Assembly (NCBI GenBank): GCA_023333565.1
Contig: JAJKFH010002994.1
Coordinates: forward strand, 682,001-746,000
Direction of reading: 5' to 3'
From: Puffinus mauretanicus
Lineage: Eukaryota; Chordata; Aves; Procellariiformes; Procellariidae
Length of the DNA: 64,000 nucleotides
Below the pieces are notes generated by a model. It was not told where the DNA came from. It ran no database searches and was given only the letters and a program-made list of their open reading frames with translations. Shown here one piece after another: positions 1-13,600 of the stretch. The translations under genes and the position numbers were made by a program. Within the stretch, counting starts at the first letter, position 1; each line of letters begins with the position of its first letter.

Positions 1-3000
1 TCTGACTTCATTAGGATCCACAGATGTTCTTAAAATCTGTTAAAAAAAGAAAATCAAATAATTAAATATCTGAGTCTGTGTTTTCTTTAATAACAAATGC
101 TTCTAGTGAAACCTGAATTAATTCTAAGGATGACTAAAAGCCCAAAAAATTAAGAGCATGAAGCCTGTCACTTTACTGTATTTATATTAAAGACTGAATC
201 ACCAAAATTAAAAGATTACTGAGGCTATGGGAAGAAGCCATTACTTACTCTCGCCTAGGAAGCATCAACTCACAAAACCAAGCCTGCTGCTGTCAAAGAA
301 CAACCACCCATTGATTGGAAGCATCATTTTGTTCACTACAAGATGTTATCATTTGAAAACATTTATTCCTGCATTACAAAACACAGAACTCACTCATCAC
401 TTGATAAAACCATCTAAATCCTTTACAAGAGGGTTCTATAATAAAAAAATCTAAGCATGCAGCCAGATGAGCGGTAGGAACAGGCATGAAGGGTTAGCGA
501 TTTTATTCACTGGTATGAGAGAATTCATGAACAGTTGGGCAGATATGCAACAGTTAGATCAGTTCTACAATTTATTTTTATAAAGAAAAAAAAATAGCAA
601 GGCAGGGGAAGACTGGAAAAAAACGTTTCAGCGATTTGCTTCAGAAACAGCAAAGAGCGAGACCAAAGTATAAAGTTTGGCAGGGAGAACAGGCCAGGTG
701 GCAGAACATGCAATGCGGTGGACACATGGGCATTAAAGGACCTCAGCAGCAAGAACAATTTTCTAGCAGATAGAGGGAGAGCAGGAAAAACAACTGTGAT
801 TTCTAACCATAGGAATAATAGGTGAGAAATATGCTACTGTGCTCTGAACAGGGTGAGCTTAAAATTAATGCACAGTTCCCATAAAAATTACAGATTTTCA
901 GAAGAACAGATTACTTTTATGTAAACAAGTGACTAATATAAAAGTCTAAATTGACCTGCATCACCATTACTCATTTCCACTGGAGGAAACGGTATTTTCC
1001 TTACTCAAGGAAAAAAAAAAGAAAAAGACACTTAAGTTATTCTTTTCCTTTTCCCTGAGAAAAAAAAGGAAAGGGCACCTCTTGTTCTTTGTAAGTATTA
1101 TTAGAAAATAGATAAGCACGAGAGTAAAGTGAATTACAGTTTGACTGGATAAGCAAAGAACACCTTTAAAAGACTGCACAGCATCAGAATACTATACACA
1201 AGTAATGAGAATGAGAAAGAAATAGCTGATTTCTGCAAAATAGGCAGTTGTTCTCACTAGCAGACTTTTTTTCAGTTCCTAGGTATGGTTCAAATCACAC
1301 AAACTCCCAGATTATTCAATACTTCTTTCAAAAGTGGTTTGCTGTAAGAATCATTAATCTTAATAATTAACACTATTCCTGTATTACAAGAAAAACAACA
1401 GCAAGATGCTTCAAAATAAGGCAGCTGGAAATGGAAAAATTGGGTGGGAGAACAGGGCAGATACCTGTTGAACGTGATGCAAATCTGATTAGTCTTTTTT
1501 AGTTTAAAAACGGACGATGGTTTTTCAGCAGCTGTAGCACTGCATGGCATTTGCAGCTATAGGCCATTTAGAAACCGCCATATGATTGTGAAGGTATCCA
1601 AGAAGCCTCTCTTCTACTTAATGCTAATCGATTTGCAGGCATTAGTACAGCAATAGTGTCCATGTCTGTGCAGTTCAGACACATCATTATACAAGATACA
1701 AAAATTTTATGGATCAAAGAAGAGGCAAGCAGAGCCCTCCTCTCCTAAGCTGGCTCTCTGCACTTTATAAATGTCTTTTTGTGGTCAAGTTGAGGGTAAA
1801 AGCTCCACCATGTGGGAGAAGCTTAGCACTAGCCCAGGTGAACGCAGTGTTTACTGGTGGTGGATCCACAAAGCATCACCCTCGCAGGTACCACGCAACA
1901 GCACAACCACCAAGACGCTCAAACCACCATCAGACCTGGAGAAGGCCCCTGTGGCTCAAAAGCCATAAACACCCTGCGCCATTTGTTAATTTAAAACACG
2001 TTGCTACTGCAACGTGTACCCACGTATCAGTAATACCTGTCAATTATGAAAACGAGGTAGCTCTGAGTACTTCCTATGCTTTTGTTTTGTGAAAGACTAA
2101 CTTTTTCCAGGACCATGAATAATACTTGGTGCTGTATGACTGAAAACAGTGAATAATCGCAAAAAAAGGAACTGTTCCATGTTACAGTGAAGAGACAGCC
2201 TGCCAAAACAAACATATTGTGGCTGCAAAGGAAAGTAATGTGTCTGTAATTTTAAACTCTGTCCACTTTAGTAGTTCAACAAGTTTTTATCTCACCCAAA
2301 CAACCAAAGCAGTAACATACAGCATGCAAACTGCATGAGCCGACCTGTAACGTGTGTGTGGTGGGGAGCAGCAGACAAATCAAACAAAGGATGCCCATGA
2401 AACTTCGTGATAAATCTACCTTCAAAGCCCAATACAGTTACGCTAACCAAGCAGGATACTATTTCTAAGCAACTAAAAAATAATTTAAAAAATTTCATAG
2501 GAATACTACCAAGTCTTTTATTCTCACAAGTAGTCACAGAACTCATTAGTAAGCCCAAAAAAAAAGGAAAAGAAAATATGTTGACTAAAAAAATACTGGA
2601 AATAGTATTAGGAAACACTGACAATGTTTCAGGATTGCATTTACACCAAGAAGCAGCATTAAGTACTCTTCAGCATCAGAGCAAACAATTTTAAAAGTGT
2701 ATTTTGGAAGAAAATAATTGGGGAAAATATCTTCATTTCAGAATTTAAACATATTCACTACAAGTTTTTTAAAAACAAGAGCCTAATCAGCATACAGGGA
2801 TTAGGGTTTCAGCAGTGACTACTGATTTTGCAGGTGCTTTTTAGTAGCCCCATTTGAACAGCCACTCTATTTATCTAGTTGATTAAACACGTGTGGGGAA
2901 AAAAGGCAGCGCTGTCTGTCAGGGCGCGCATTTCAGCAGGCGAGCATTTTGAACACACTGCCCAGATCCAGACAATCCACGACTGACACGAACCGAAGGC

Positions 3001-3183
3001 TGACCATCTTTCACCCTCACTATTTCAGTACACATGAAGTATCATCAGGTGGGAGTCCATCAGTGGAGACCGAAAGTAATGAGACAGCAAAATATGGAAA
3101 GGTAATTCCTAAATAGACAAATCTCTGCTCTGCTGGTGACATCTCACACAGAAAAGGAGGTGCATTTGATCTCTATTTTATTT

Positions 3184-4030
3184 TTAACAACACGGATCAC
3201 AAAGAAGACCTGGGAGACTGCATTCTGAAGGGGACAGTAAGGAGGAAGGTATCTGCGATCCCTCGCCTCCCCCTGCCGCCGCCAGCTCCAAGCCTGGGGA
3301 CAAGCGGCAGGTCACCTCCTGCTCTGCAGCTGCACCAGAGCCAAGAAGCAGCCGCAGCACCAGGGGAGCCCCTTCCTGGCACTTTGTGCCACCACCATAC
3401 CAGCTCCCTGGCCGTGCCACTACTTCTCCCAGGCCAGGGCTGCAAACCAGGGAGTGCTCCCAAGCCAGAAAGGGCAGGTAGAGATCCACCACCCTGCCCA
3501 GTATGGGATACAACCTTGAGACCTGCTTGGCCTGATCCAGACGCCGTCATCTGGACGGCATAGGGTGGCCACACGTACAGCTTCTCGCTCCTCCACCACA
3601 CCCTGGGTTTTCCACGCTGCTAACGCACGGATGATCTGACCCAGCTAACTAACAAGCCACGAAGAGTCGGTCAAACGTGGTCAAGAGGCTGGCAACTGAA
3701 AAGTCCTGCTCTGCATGTGGAGCTTGCGGAGACACCGAGGTTACCGGGCAGATCAAGACAGGTTCAAAACGTTTGGAGAAGTGTAGGAGAGTTTTCAACA
3801 CTGACATGACAAGCTGGCTGGGCGCCATGAACAACGCTCGCCAGGGAATCGCGGGCGCCGAGGAGAGACATCCCAGCCACCCACCACAGACAACCACCTC
3901 CGGACCCTCCATCGGCGTTCCCCCCGCTGCCGGACACCCCTGGCACGCCGAGCAGCAGCATACCTGCAGCCAGCTTCTCTGAGGCAGTCCCTGGCGAGAT
4001 ACCCGTGTACAAAACCACCCCAAACAAGCC
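3184..4030. other. CpG-enriched patch inside intron 1
   Basis: G+C and CpG rise well above the surroundings, most clearly at 3,820-3,980 (GGGCGCCATG, AATCGCGGGCGCCGAGG, CCTCCATCGGCG). Several frames stay open, including a 195-codon minus frame at 3,649-4,236. Its translation is Cys/Trp/Gly/Pro-rich without a recognisable domain, and it overlaps open frames on the other strand. An internal regulatory element or alternative promoter is possible; a protein-coding gene is not supported. Confidence 0.4.
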
Positions 4031-7000
4031 CTCCCTTTTAAAAGATCTATCCCTAGAGCCTGATCCAGGCTGCTAAGTAGGTTGATTTTCAAGTATTTAA
4101 CATCCAGTCGGATATTCAAGCTGTCTGGGTGGGAAGGCGGTGGGGGGGAGGGATAAAAATCAGCCTCTGTCATCGCTACCGAGAGCCGACTCTTATACCC
4201 ACATAGCCAGTTGGCATTAGCCAACCATATCTCCATTAATCTGAATTTATGCTAATTCTGTCACTCATCATTACCAGTCAGTCACTCCTAAACCAGCTCT
4301 CTGGGAAACACCCCAATTAAGCTCTATCCTTACTAAGGAAGGATGACTATAAATTTTAAGAACTATTTTTTCTTAAATAAGGCTGAAATAGAGCTGGGAG
4401 AAAAGGACTGTTCGAATAAACATATCACGAGCACGTGTTTTTTCAAGGACAAGGATCTTTTCAAAACTAACTTAGACATTTTCAATGGCCATAAGCTAAG
4501 GCTAGTTTTACCAAGCACATTGCTCCCAACCAATCTGTTAAAAGAAATGCCTACTCCTAGTGTCGAACCACCGCAGCTGACTCCACCAGGATCAACGTTA
4601 ATTTTGAGTTGGACTGGACTCTGAAGTCAGCTAATGGCGCTGCATCATCCACGTATGATTTAGGTGACTGTTTTCAAAGTACCCTTCGACTAAGGCTTTT
4701 ACAAAGTCACGCTCAATTTTAGATTCATGTTTCCCTTTAATCTACGCATACCTCCAGTGAGCTCGTTCTCAAGGCATGAGCATCCCACTGCGTTCACTGT
4801 AAAACACTGCTTTCCACAACATCCCACCTACCTTAAAGCTTTTATTTGACCAACAAGGAACAGTTATGTACCACTTTACTCTTGCTGTGTTTACAAACAT
4901 GGATAGTCAACATCTCTCTTCTCATCCACAAAGGTGGAACTATACTACTCCAAAGCAACCATCAAATGGGCCAGGCCTCTCGGGCCCAACGGAAAAGACT
5001 TCTGCTGCCTCATTCCAGAGCTGGTGGTGATGGCTCTGGCTGGCGGCTTCATCATAAGGGTACTCTTACGAAACTTTCCTTCCTGTTTTGTAAAATCTGA
5101 ACGTCTCTGTATTAAAAATATGAATTGTATTAAGAACATTAACTGAAGCATTGATGAAACTTATGGGGAAAAAAGCCTGCAAAACATAAACCATTTACAC
5201 ACACAAAAACTAAGTGACTATTTGGATAAAATGCTAATGCCTCTGTGCAAATGGAAGAGAAAGCATTCAGAGATGCATAAATCTATTTTATGTCTCATCT
5301 CTGGAATTATCATTATGTCAGTATCTGCAGTGGAACTGAAACGAACTCAGGAGACGTACCATGTATTGAAGTCACCAGTACTTCCTATACCAGTGAAATA
5401 CTCATTACAGGTTCGACATCTACATACTGACTTGCACTGATCACACTTAACTTGTTGGATGTCTGATGATCCCAGAACAAGGCAATATATCCATAATTAT
5501 GGACCATTTCAGTGGTCCATAAGTTTTGGATTCAAAATACCAAGTACTAGGGCATATTTTATTTATATGCTCAATGGCTATAGAGCATAATCTTGTCATT
5601 GTTCAACTGCTTAATCTGTCTCAGCATTTAAAATTAAGTTGAAAAGAACCACTAGTGCTTTTAACTGTCCTTAAATTACATTAATGGCGTTGTTAAGCAC
5701 TTTAACAACCTTATAAGGGAGCTAAGTAAATCACCGCTCAAAAGTAAGTCTATATAACCACCTCCAAACTTCCACGCACAGAACAGAGCTGTCGATATCC
5801 CCGAACTGCAGAACGAGGATCTCCCTCGTTCATGAGGAGATCAAAAGCAAATCAAAGCAGAGGCTACTTTTACCTTTTGCCCAGGCAACGAGCTATGTCA
5901 ACATCAGCTACTGTAACATCAATATATTGTATGCATGGAGAAACGCGGAGAGCCCTGAAGTTATGCTGTCACGATTCTATTTACGCCCTGTCCTGCTAGC
6001 AGGCAACTGATGTCATACGCCTGTATACAACAGAAACAAATTCACAACCTAGAATTTTCTGCTGGCAAGAGATCAACAGGCTATAATGAGTACTGAAAAC
6101 AAACTATCCAGCCTTTAGCCAGAGCTCACTGATCTCTGCTTGAACTATTTCACTGGGCTAAAACTTCACTGCTGCGAAGATGTCATTACCAGTGTCAGCA
6201 ACAATCTGAAGCAAAGCCAGTGTCAGTGACCACAATCTTTGGATTTTTAGATCTACAAACTCACTTTATGGGATCTGCTTTCTACATCCTACTGAAGAAT
6301 ATATACAGGTGTGGTGGTCGAACAGCTTGAACATGCCTGTACCGACACGCAGAACATTTGAACTTGCACGAAACAGCAACCTTTTGCTGACAAATTCTTA
6401 TAGCAACAACAGGCAGAAGTTGAACCAAATACAGTTCAGATTGTTTTAAGAATAGCAATTATATATCCAGAGATACTTGATATACCGAGAAGAAACAATG
6501 GAATGAAATGAAGAAATTCAAACGTTTCAAGCCATCTGTATATATCTGTACTGAGTATCAAACCATCTGTATTATATTCTTAGATCAGCTAAAGCAAACC
6601 ACTGGCACCAGTGCCAAGTTTGGCAGCAGAGACGATTTGGACCGCCACCAATGAGAATGAGCTACCATGCCTTTTAGAATAAATCTTGTAGCAAACACCA
6701 AAAGGGTTGATCAACACAGATTATCACAGCTACAACAAGCCAACTAGTTTAAAAAACAGTATTTGCCATCCCACAGTATTTGATTTTATGTACTTGTATG
6801 ATACACTCTATGCCTAAAAAAGAAATTAAACTTCTCACTATCCCTGTCCCACAGGGAGATGGCTAAAACCACTCAAACAGGTTTTGTACAACAGCACGAA
6901 GCACCTGCACATGGTGTCACCAAGCCTGGTGCCTCACATCAGCTAATGCAGAAGTTCACAGCCATATTCAAGCACATCACAACCCTGTAGCAGACAGGTG

Positions 7001-9439
7001 ACATGGGCAACGGCACCACGACCCGAATCCTCGGTAGCATTTTCTGAGGCACACGTACAGCCTCGGAAGGTCTCCCGCTTCAGTGTGGGGTAAGGCTTGG
7101 CTTCCTTCATTTGAGACACGTGACAGGCCAGCTGTACCAAGCGACCCGCACTCATTTACTTTGTCTTCTCCAACTCCAGCCTCTACCATTCTACAGCACC
7201 CTCTTTCTCCTGGGAAATTCCATCTATCCTTTGAAGTCTAGCCTAAATTTCAAAGGCAAAAAATACCAAAATATCCTTGAGGATAAAGGTGCTGATGTAA
7301 AGAACATCGACTAACGCCAGTAATTTTATTTTCATATTTTAAAAGGGCCCAAAAATAACTATTCACCACCTTTTCCTCTGCTTGAGATTTTGAGAACAAT
7401 CCGCCTACCAAAAAGTCTAATTCTCTTAGCGCTAAGAATTTTGCATGGGTGGAACTCTTTAGCTAAAAGTGATGATAAATAACACCTCCTCAATCCTGCA
7501 ATCTCTAGAAACAGTTTACAAGAATTAATATACTAAGTTGATTTGCAATGTTAAACTAGACTTTCCCAACCCTCTGATGTCCACCTGAAACATGCCACGT
7601 GAGACATCAAGATCAAGGTAGTACAACACAACTGACAACTGTCTCAGTTATCTTCTATCCTCTGTACCTTCACTGTCGTGAGAATACATAACTCCTTCAT
7701 AAGTTTCTTGCATGCAGAATTATCAAATGTAACATATTACCACCACCAAACGTACCGACAGTTCATCCATCACACCCTACAGACACCTTCACGGGACCCT
7801 CCGCTTTACTAGGAAGCACAAGATCAGCCCTAAGTTGAAGGTACAAATCTCTGATGCCAGATTTTTTTTCCCCCAGTATTCGCACAGCACTTAGGTGTTA
7901 AATCAGCAACATTAAGCGGCATTTTTTCAACCTTTTGTACAGTTCACATACAAACTATGCTAATCGATAAAAAACAATGTCTAGAAGGTCAAGAACTTGC
8001 CTGCACATTCTTCTCAACTATAAACCCGCCATACAAGGAAAAGGCCCCCACATACCTCCCATCAATGAAATGGGTAGAACATAATTTTTTTTTTTAAACT
8101 TATGCATGTACTTAATGCAGAGCACCCTCTGAAGTCTCAAATCAAAGGTATCGAAGAACAGCAGAATAATTTCCTTTCCCCAATAAAACATATTTGCACT
8201 TTAAACTATGCATATTGTTTAACTCTGTTAGGAATCCTATTATGAGAAACTTATTTTATGAGTCTGGCAAAAAGGATGGTTACCAGAAGCATAATCACAG
8301 TAAGCAATAAAGGCTGACGTGGAGTATATTTCTAAGCAATTATAGCAGGTGTTTTAAAGGCATAAAGCTACAGAGTTATAAATCCATTTACAGTCACAGA
8401 CATGGAAAAAGTAAAAGGCTACCAGAAGGTTCAAACCCTCAAGCAGCCGAATATTGTTCCTCTTCCCCTGCAGACTGCAGCAGCTACAGGACCAACTCCA
8501 CTATGAATTTCAGCAAGTCAAAAGAATACAATATTAAGCACTGAGGTACAACAATCATTAAAAAATGAATGAAGAGCCTTCAAAGGAAGATGCAGTATAT
8601 ATTTTTATATATATATGCACTACAAAGCTCAGAAAAATACTATCACTTAAGGATTGCTAGATCTGTTTTAAAATACTGTTTCTTTTCAATTTCATTAAGC
8701 AGCGTTGCATGTAATACCTTAGATTGTACAAAGATATTTTTAAAAAGAGAGAGTCTAATATGGGGGGGTGTCTATGAAAAGTAAAGTACCCTATGAAAGT
8801 GAAGTACTGTGGATGTGACAAGTTCTATTCAGACCTTAAAAAACTTGCCCATGAAACCCATCTACAACACAGAATTGGTGGAGGAAATTCAGGGAGAGCT
8901 GACTTGCCAATGTAACACGTAACTTTACAGAACAATTGCCTGTTATCAAAATTGCATAAGCCAAGAGACAACACTAACTATAAATATGACTACCAGCTAT
9001 TCCACACAACCCAGTAGCGTCCTGCCAAGCCCTCCTTCATGTTCTCTCTCACACAGACAAAGGCCTCAAAGCCATGGGACATCTGCCAGGGAAACAAATG
9101 AAGTTAAAAAACCAGAAGAACATGAACATGTACTAACCTAAACTTGCGTGTTCTTTCTTCCCAATTCCTCCCCCAACACCTCCCCCTACAAAGAAGACGT
9201 CTCAGTTTACTGTATTCTTTTCCTTCTCCCAACCAGTCTTAACTCTTGGACCAATGTTTTAAAGTTTCCCTACCTTTGAAAAAATAATGTTCAGTTCTTA
9301 AATGTTTTGCCAGATCTGGACCACACCCTGCCCTCTCCCAAAATCTTGGTTGTTTGTCTCCTATTGCACATAATCAATTATAGCACTTTCAGGTTTGTAT
9401 TTTGCATGGTGGGAGCTGATCCAGAAAGGAGATTGTGCT

Positions 9440-9491
9440 TGTGTGAGCCTGTGTGTTTACACAAACATACACACACACATACACACACACC
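9440..9491. repeat. TG/CA-rich simple repeat
   Basis: TGTGTGAGCCTGTGTG is followed by ACACAAACATACACACACACATACACACACACC. It is an imperfect dinucleotide tract with no further content. Confidence 0.8.
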
Positions 9492-10558
9492 TTTATAAAA
9501 TTGTTTTGTTTCTATAGAACTTTAGGGGATTTTCCTCAAACTGAGTTTTTCACTTGTAAGCAGATAGCACTTGATAGAAAAAAGTAGCTGAAAGTTTTCC
9601 ACTTACCAGGTCATGCTAATCACTTAAAATATGAAAGGAAAAAGCAAAATCTCTGTCATTCTATCACCACAAGACTTGAGTATCAATCATAAGAAGTAAC
9701 TACAGAAAAATGCACAAAGACACCCAGCAGATATCCTCAGCTCCGCTGCGCATTTCACTCTCCCTGTGCTTGCTCCCGGATTCAGTGTCAGACACCAACT
9801 CTGATGTTTGACAAAAAAGGGATACGGCAGATTGCCCACCAGCCGCATCATGTGCTGCCAAGTGAGAAATACAAGCTTGGAAACAGTGTCGAGATTCCAG
9901 CCAGGACAGCAAGGCTCGAAGCATCACACAAGTGACATAACTACGCATGGTGGGGAGAGGCCGGAGGGGACGTGGGAAGTTACTGCGTGAAATAACTCTG
10001 TAAGGCATGCAAAGGAGCTGTTTTCGGTACCGAGCAAGACAACTTAATCATTTAGGATTACCAAGAAATAACTGCAGTTTTCTTCCTTCTGATTTTTCTT
10101 TTTTAACTAAGTCTAACCGCAAAAATCCCCTTAACTACTTGAATCTGAATTTTCCAACATATTTTTACTTTCCTGTGAGTGTTCTGTTCCTATTTTTTCT
10201 TATTAGCTACTGCAGAGCAACACAGCAATCAGCCTTCAGAGCATTCAGCAGAACAAGGATCACCCTGGCTCTAGTTCACAACTTAGGACTCCGGCAACAT
10301 TTAAAAAGAAAGTTTACATCCTATAAAAGACAAGAATCATCTTGTTAATTTGTTCAGTAGCTAGCACAACAACAGTGTGAACACCACATGTAGACAAATA
10401 CTCAATTTGTCTTCAGACAGTTTTTAGAAGACAGACATTTTATCAGCGTATCTGTTAACACTTTCCTTCAGAAAACATGTTTCGCCTGCCAGCAAACAAA
10501 CAACAAAATAATGTGTCATATCTGTAAAATGAGGGAGAGAAATAATCAGGATTAGCTT

Positions 10559-10624
10559 CACAGTGCTGAAATCAAATAACAATAATCAAATGCTGGGACA
10601 CGTAGCTGATGTTTCAGCACTGTG
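10559..10624. repeat. Perfect 13-bp inverted repeat, 40-bp loop
   Basis: CACAGTGCTGAAA at 10,559-10,571 is exactly mirrored by TTTCAGCACTGTG at 10,612-10,624. The arms are perfect and the loop is AT-rich. It could be a small hairpin, the remnant of a MITE-like element, or chance; no flanking target-site duplication is obvious. Confidence 0.6.
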
Positions 10625-13600
10625 CTCTCAATCTTGCATTTACTTTTGTTACTTTGCAATACCTACGCACACGGTCACATTACACGGAGATTCTCTCCAG
10701 TTCTGCTATTTAACAATAACCAAAGAAATGTGATGGTTATGAACTCAGCTTGCAGTGGGGTAGCTGGTGGAAAACAAGGCACCTTACACAGGCTGTGCTA
10801 CAGCTAGAGGATCCAAACGGCAAGTCAGCTACAAGCTGGGAAAGGAAACCGGAGCACAAAGCAGAGATGGCACTACCTGTTCAAACCCCTCTCAAGGGGC
10901 ACGTCAAGGAGCACCCCTGCAACTGACTTACCCGCTAATTTAAATTAGAAGAAAAAATTGCAAAATTCTGTTATCTTTCTGTTTAACTTTACATAGCAAC
11001 TGCTAGGTAGGTTCTCTTATTTCAAATTCAGGAGCACAGGGGAAGAAACTTTAACCAGCAAACACTTTTGAGTGAGGCTTCCAAGATCCTGAAAACATTT
11101 TTAGTAAGTTCCATAAATTGTAGTTCTAATTAAGGATTAAATTTGGAGACTAAACACCTCTTTATTTGAGGGCAGGGAGGCTTAAATCTTTTTGTATTAA
11201 TGCTGAGCTATATCATCTGATATTTTTGCTATGACCAACCTATAAACCCTGTCAGCTTCGCTCAGTTTACACAGGGCTCTAATTATGTTTAACTAGAATC
11301 TGAATGATCTAATTACTTAACATCTTACAGCACAAACTACTGAGGACATCTGGTTGAGCAACTGACAAAGGAGTCAGAGAAATAAAACGACTGTTCTGTA
11401 CCCTGGTCAGGACCCCCGCAAACAGCTCTCCCACCAGACAGGCTCATTTTTCCATCCCACCTGAAATCTCTGCCGACTGAAAGCAGCCCTGCAAGAACAA
11501 ATCATCCACAGGTTCAAAGAGAGTAGTCAGGTGAAGAAAAACTCTGTGAGTGCCACAAGTAGGATGATGGGACTTTGAAGAAGTTTTTCATTTTGCTTTG
11601 TTCTTTATTGGGTGAAAACCCAGATCATTCTCTTACATCTCTGGGGCTCCTTCTCCCACCGTTCTTCAGAAATTGAGAAACAGAGGATCGCCACGAGCAC
11701 TAAAACTGATGTCAGCTCGGCTACATCAGTGCCAGCAGGAAGCTCCCACACCTGCAAGCCTTGAAAGATTTTAACGTTTTTAGCCATTGCAGTATTGTAA
11801 AGGAGCACACCATGGGTCACGATAGCAGATTTTAGCAAAAACAGGGAAAACTCCACTGGGGCACTGTGAAGTCATTCATACTGAGAGCACTAAGGTTAAA
11901 CTGGAAATAAGCAGCAACACAAGCTGAAGGATCTTTTTGGCCATGAAGCACTTGGCTTAAATGGTTTCCATAATGTCAGTCTTGGTCAGAGTCTTTCCCT
12001 TGGCCTGGCCCTCTGCCAGGGTGATATCGTACTACATACCTGAGGACTGTTCAAAGAAAAGGGTGCCCGAAACACAGGAAACTGCTATTGTGACCCATAT
12101 TGTGCAGTCATGCTCCCACTTTGATCTCTTTTCCTTGAAACCACAGTGCACTGTATCCAACAGATTAACCTGACATGGTCAAAGAAATAAAACCTAAAAG
12201 TTCTGGTTAAAAACCCAGTTAAAGCTGCCGTTTTCTGTCTTTACTTTTCCTTAATGAACAGATGGAAACCAGCAATAACCATCTGTGTAAATCAGCAATA
12301 ACTGTAAAGCACAATAATTCCACAAAAATACACTAACAAGGTCAGTTAAGTGTTTCTCTAATTGTCTACTGCCCATGACCTTTTTCAAAGATTTCAGATG
12401 AAAAACAAAACCAAAACAACTTGTGAAAGATCCTTTGGCACCTTCGACAGTAGCACATTTCGATTCTGTATCCTGGGGAAATTCCAGTTTGGGAACAACG
12501 TTCTGCCTTCCCAGATTTCGCCCCCTCTCACGCGGATGTGCTCCTCACTCCTCCTGACCTGCTAGGTAGAACATTCAGCTTCCATGCTCCACGACAAAAT
12601 TGGTTATCCCTGAACGAGCAGTAAAATTAAACCATTCCTGTACGTGCAATGCAGCAAATGTTTTGGAATCCGTCAAGATCAAAGCTACTCTATTAATAAA
12701 CTTATATTTTTATATTCCTTGCAGCTGAAAAATCCAATTAAAACATTACAGTGACCTTTTACCAGAGAACTAACAGTGAGGATAAAGTATCAGAAGACAC
12801 CCAAAGGAGTGTTCCAGCAAAAGTGGGATAGATACTGAAAGATATACCGAAGATATACTGAAAGTTGTTTTACTTCAGTCGCTGGGGTGGTAAAGGATGG
12901 CCTAATTCGATAGGAAGATCTGAGAGGCTTTTATTAGGCCTCCAAACTAGTGTGACTGACAGTTAAACAAACAAAGCGTCAGGCCTTAAGTCAGCATTTA
13001 GAAAGTAAATTTATAATGAAGAGCTGACAATCAAGAAACCGTACAAAGAGGCTGCTGCCAACCATCAACTTTTTTTTAAAAAAAACTAGCTACAGAATGA
13101 AAATTTCTTACCACTGAAATTAACTTCACAATTTGTTGGTAAAATGATTATAGCAAATAAATAGGGCGTAAAACCACTATGATCTATGACTGCATTTTGC
13201 CATGACATATCTAGAAGCGAACAAGATAAAGAGCAATGAATGCCCAAAACCAATAGAAGTAGGTGTGTTTTTTCCAACCAGGCATGCCTGCTAGCTTACA
13301 GCTTCCATTTACTCTATCTGCACAAAACCAAAGTTCACTTATAAAATGAAAAACAATACATATATCCAACATTCCCCGATATCAGGAGCTTCCACAGCTT
13401 ATGTGCTCCAGAAGAAAGCCCCCAATACTGAATGCCTGCCTACCGTCACCTTTCACCGGCAAGGATCCTAAAGGCTATCAGAAGTTGCAAAGCCGTGAGA
13501 GTGGAGACGTAACAACCTTTGGCATAGCAGGCAGCAGCCAGGCACGGAAAGCACCTTTTACAACACTGGGAGAGACTGCACTGAATGACCACGTGGAGCA

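Noticed and set aside
3649..4236. 195-codon minus-strand frame
   Set aside because: Lies in a CpG-rich patch with frames open on both strands, Cys/Trp/Gly-rich without domain features, and not bounded by splice sites in phase with CUX1.
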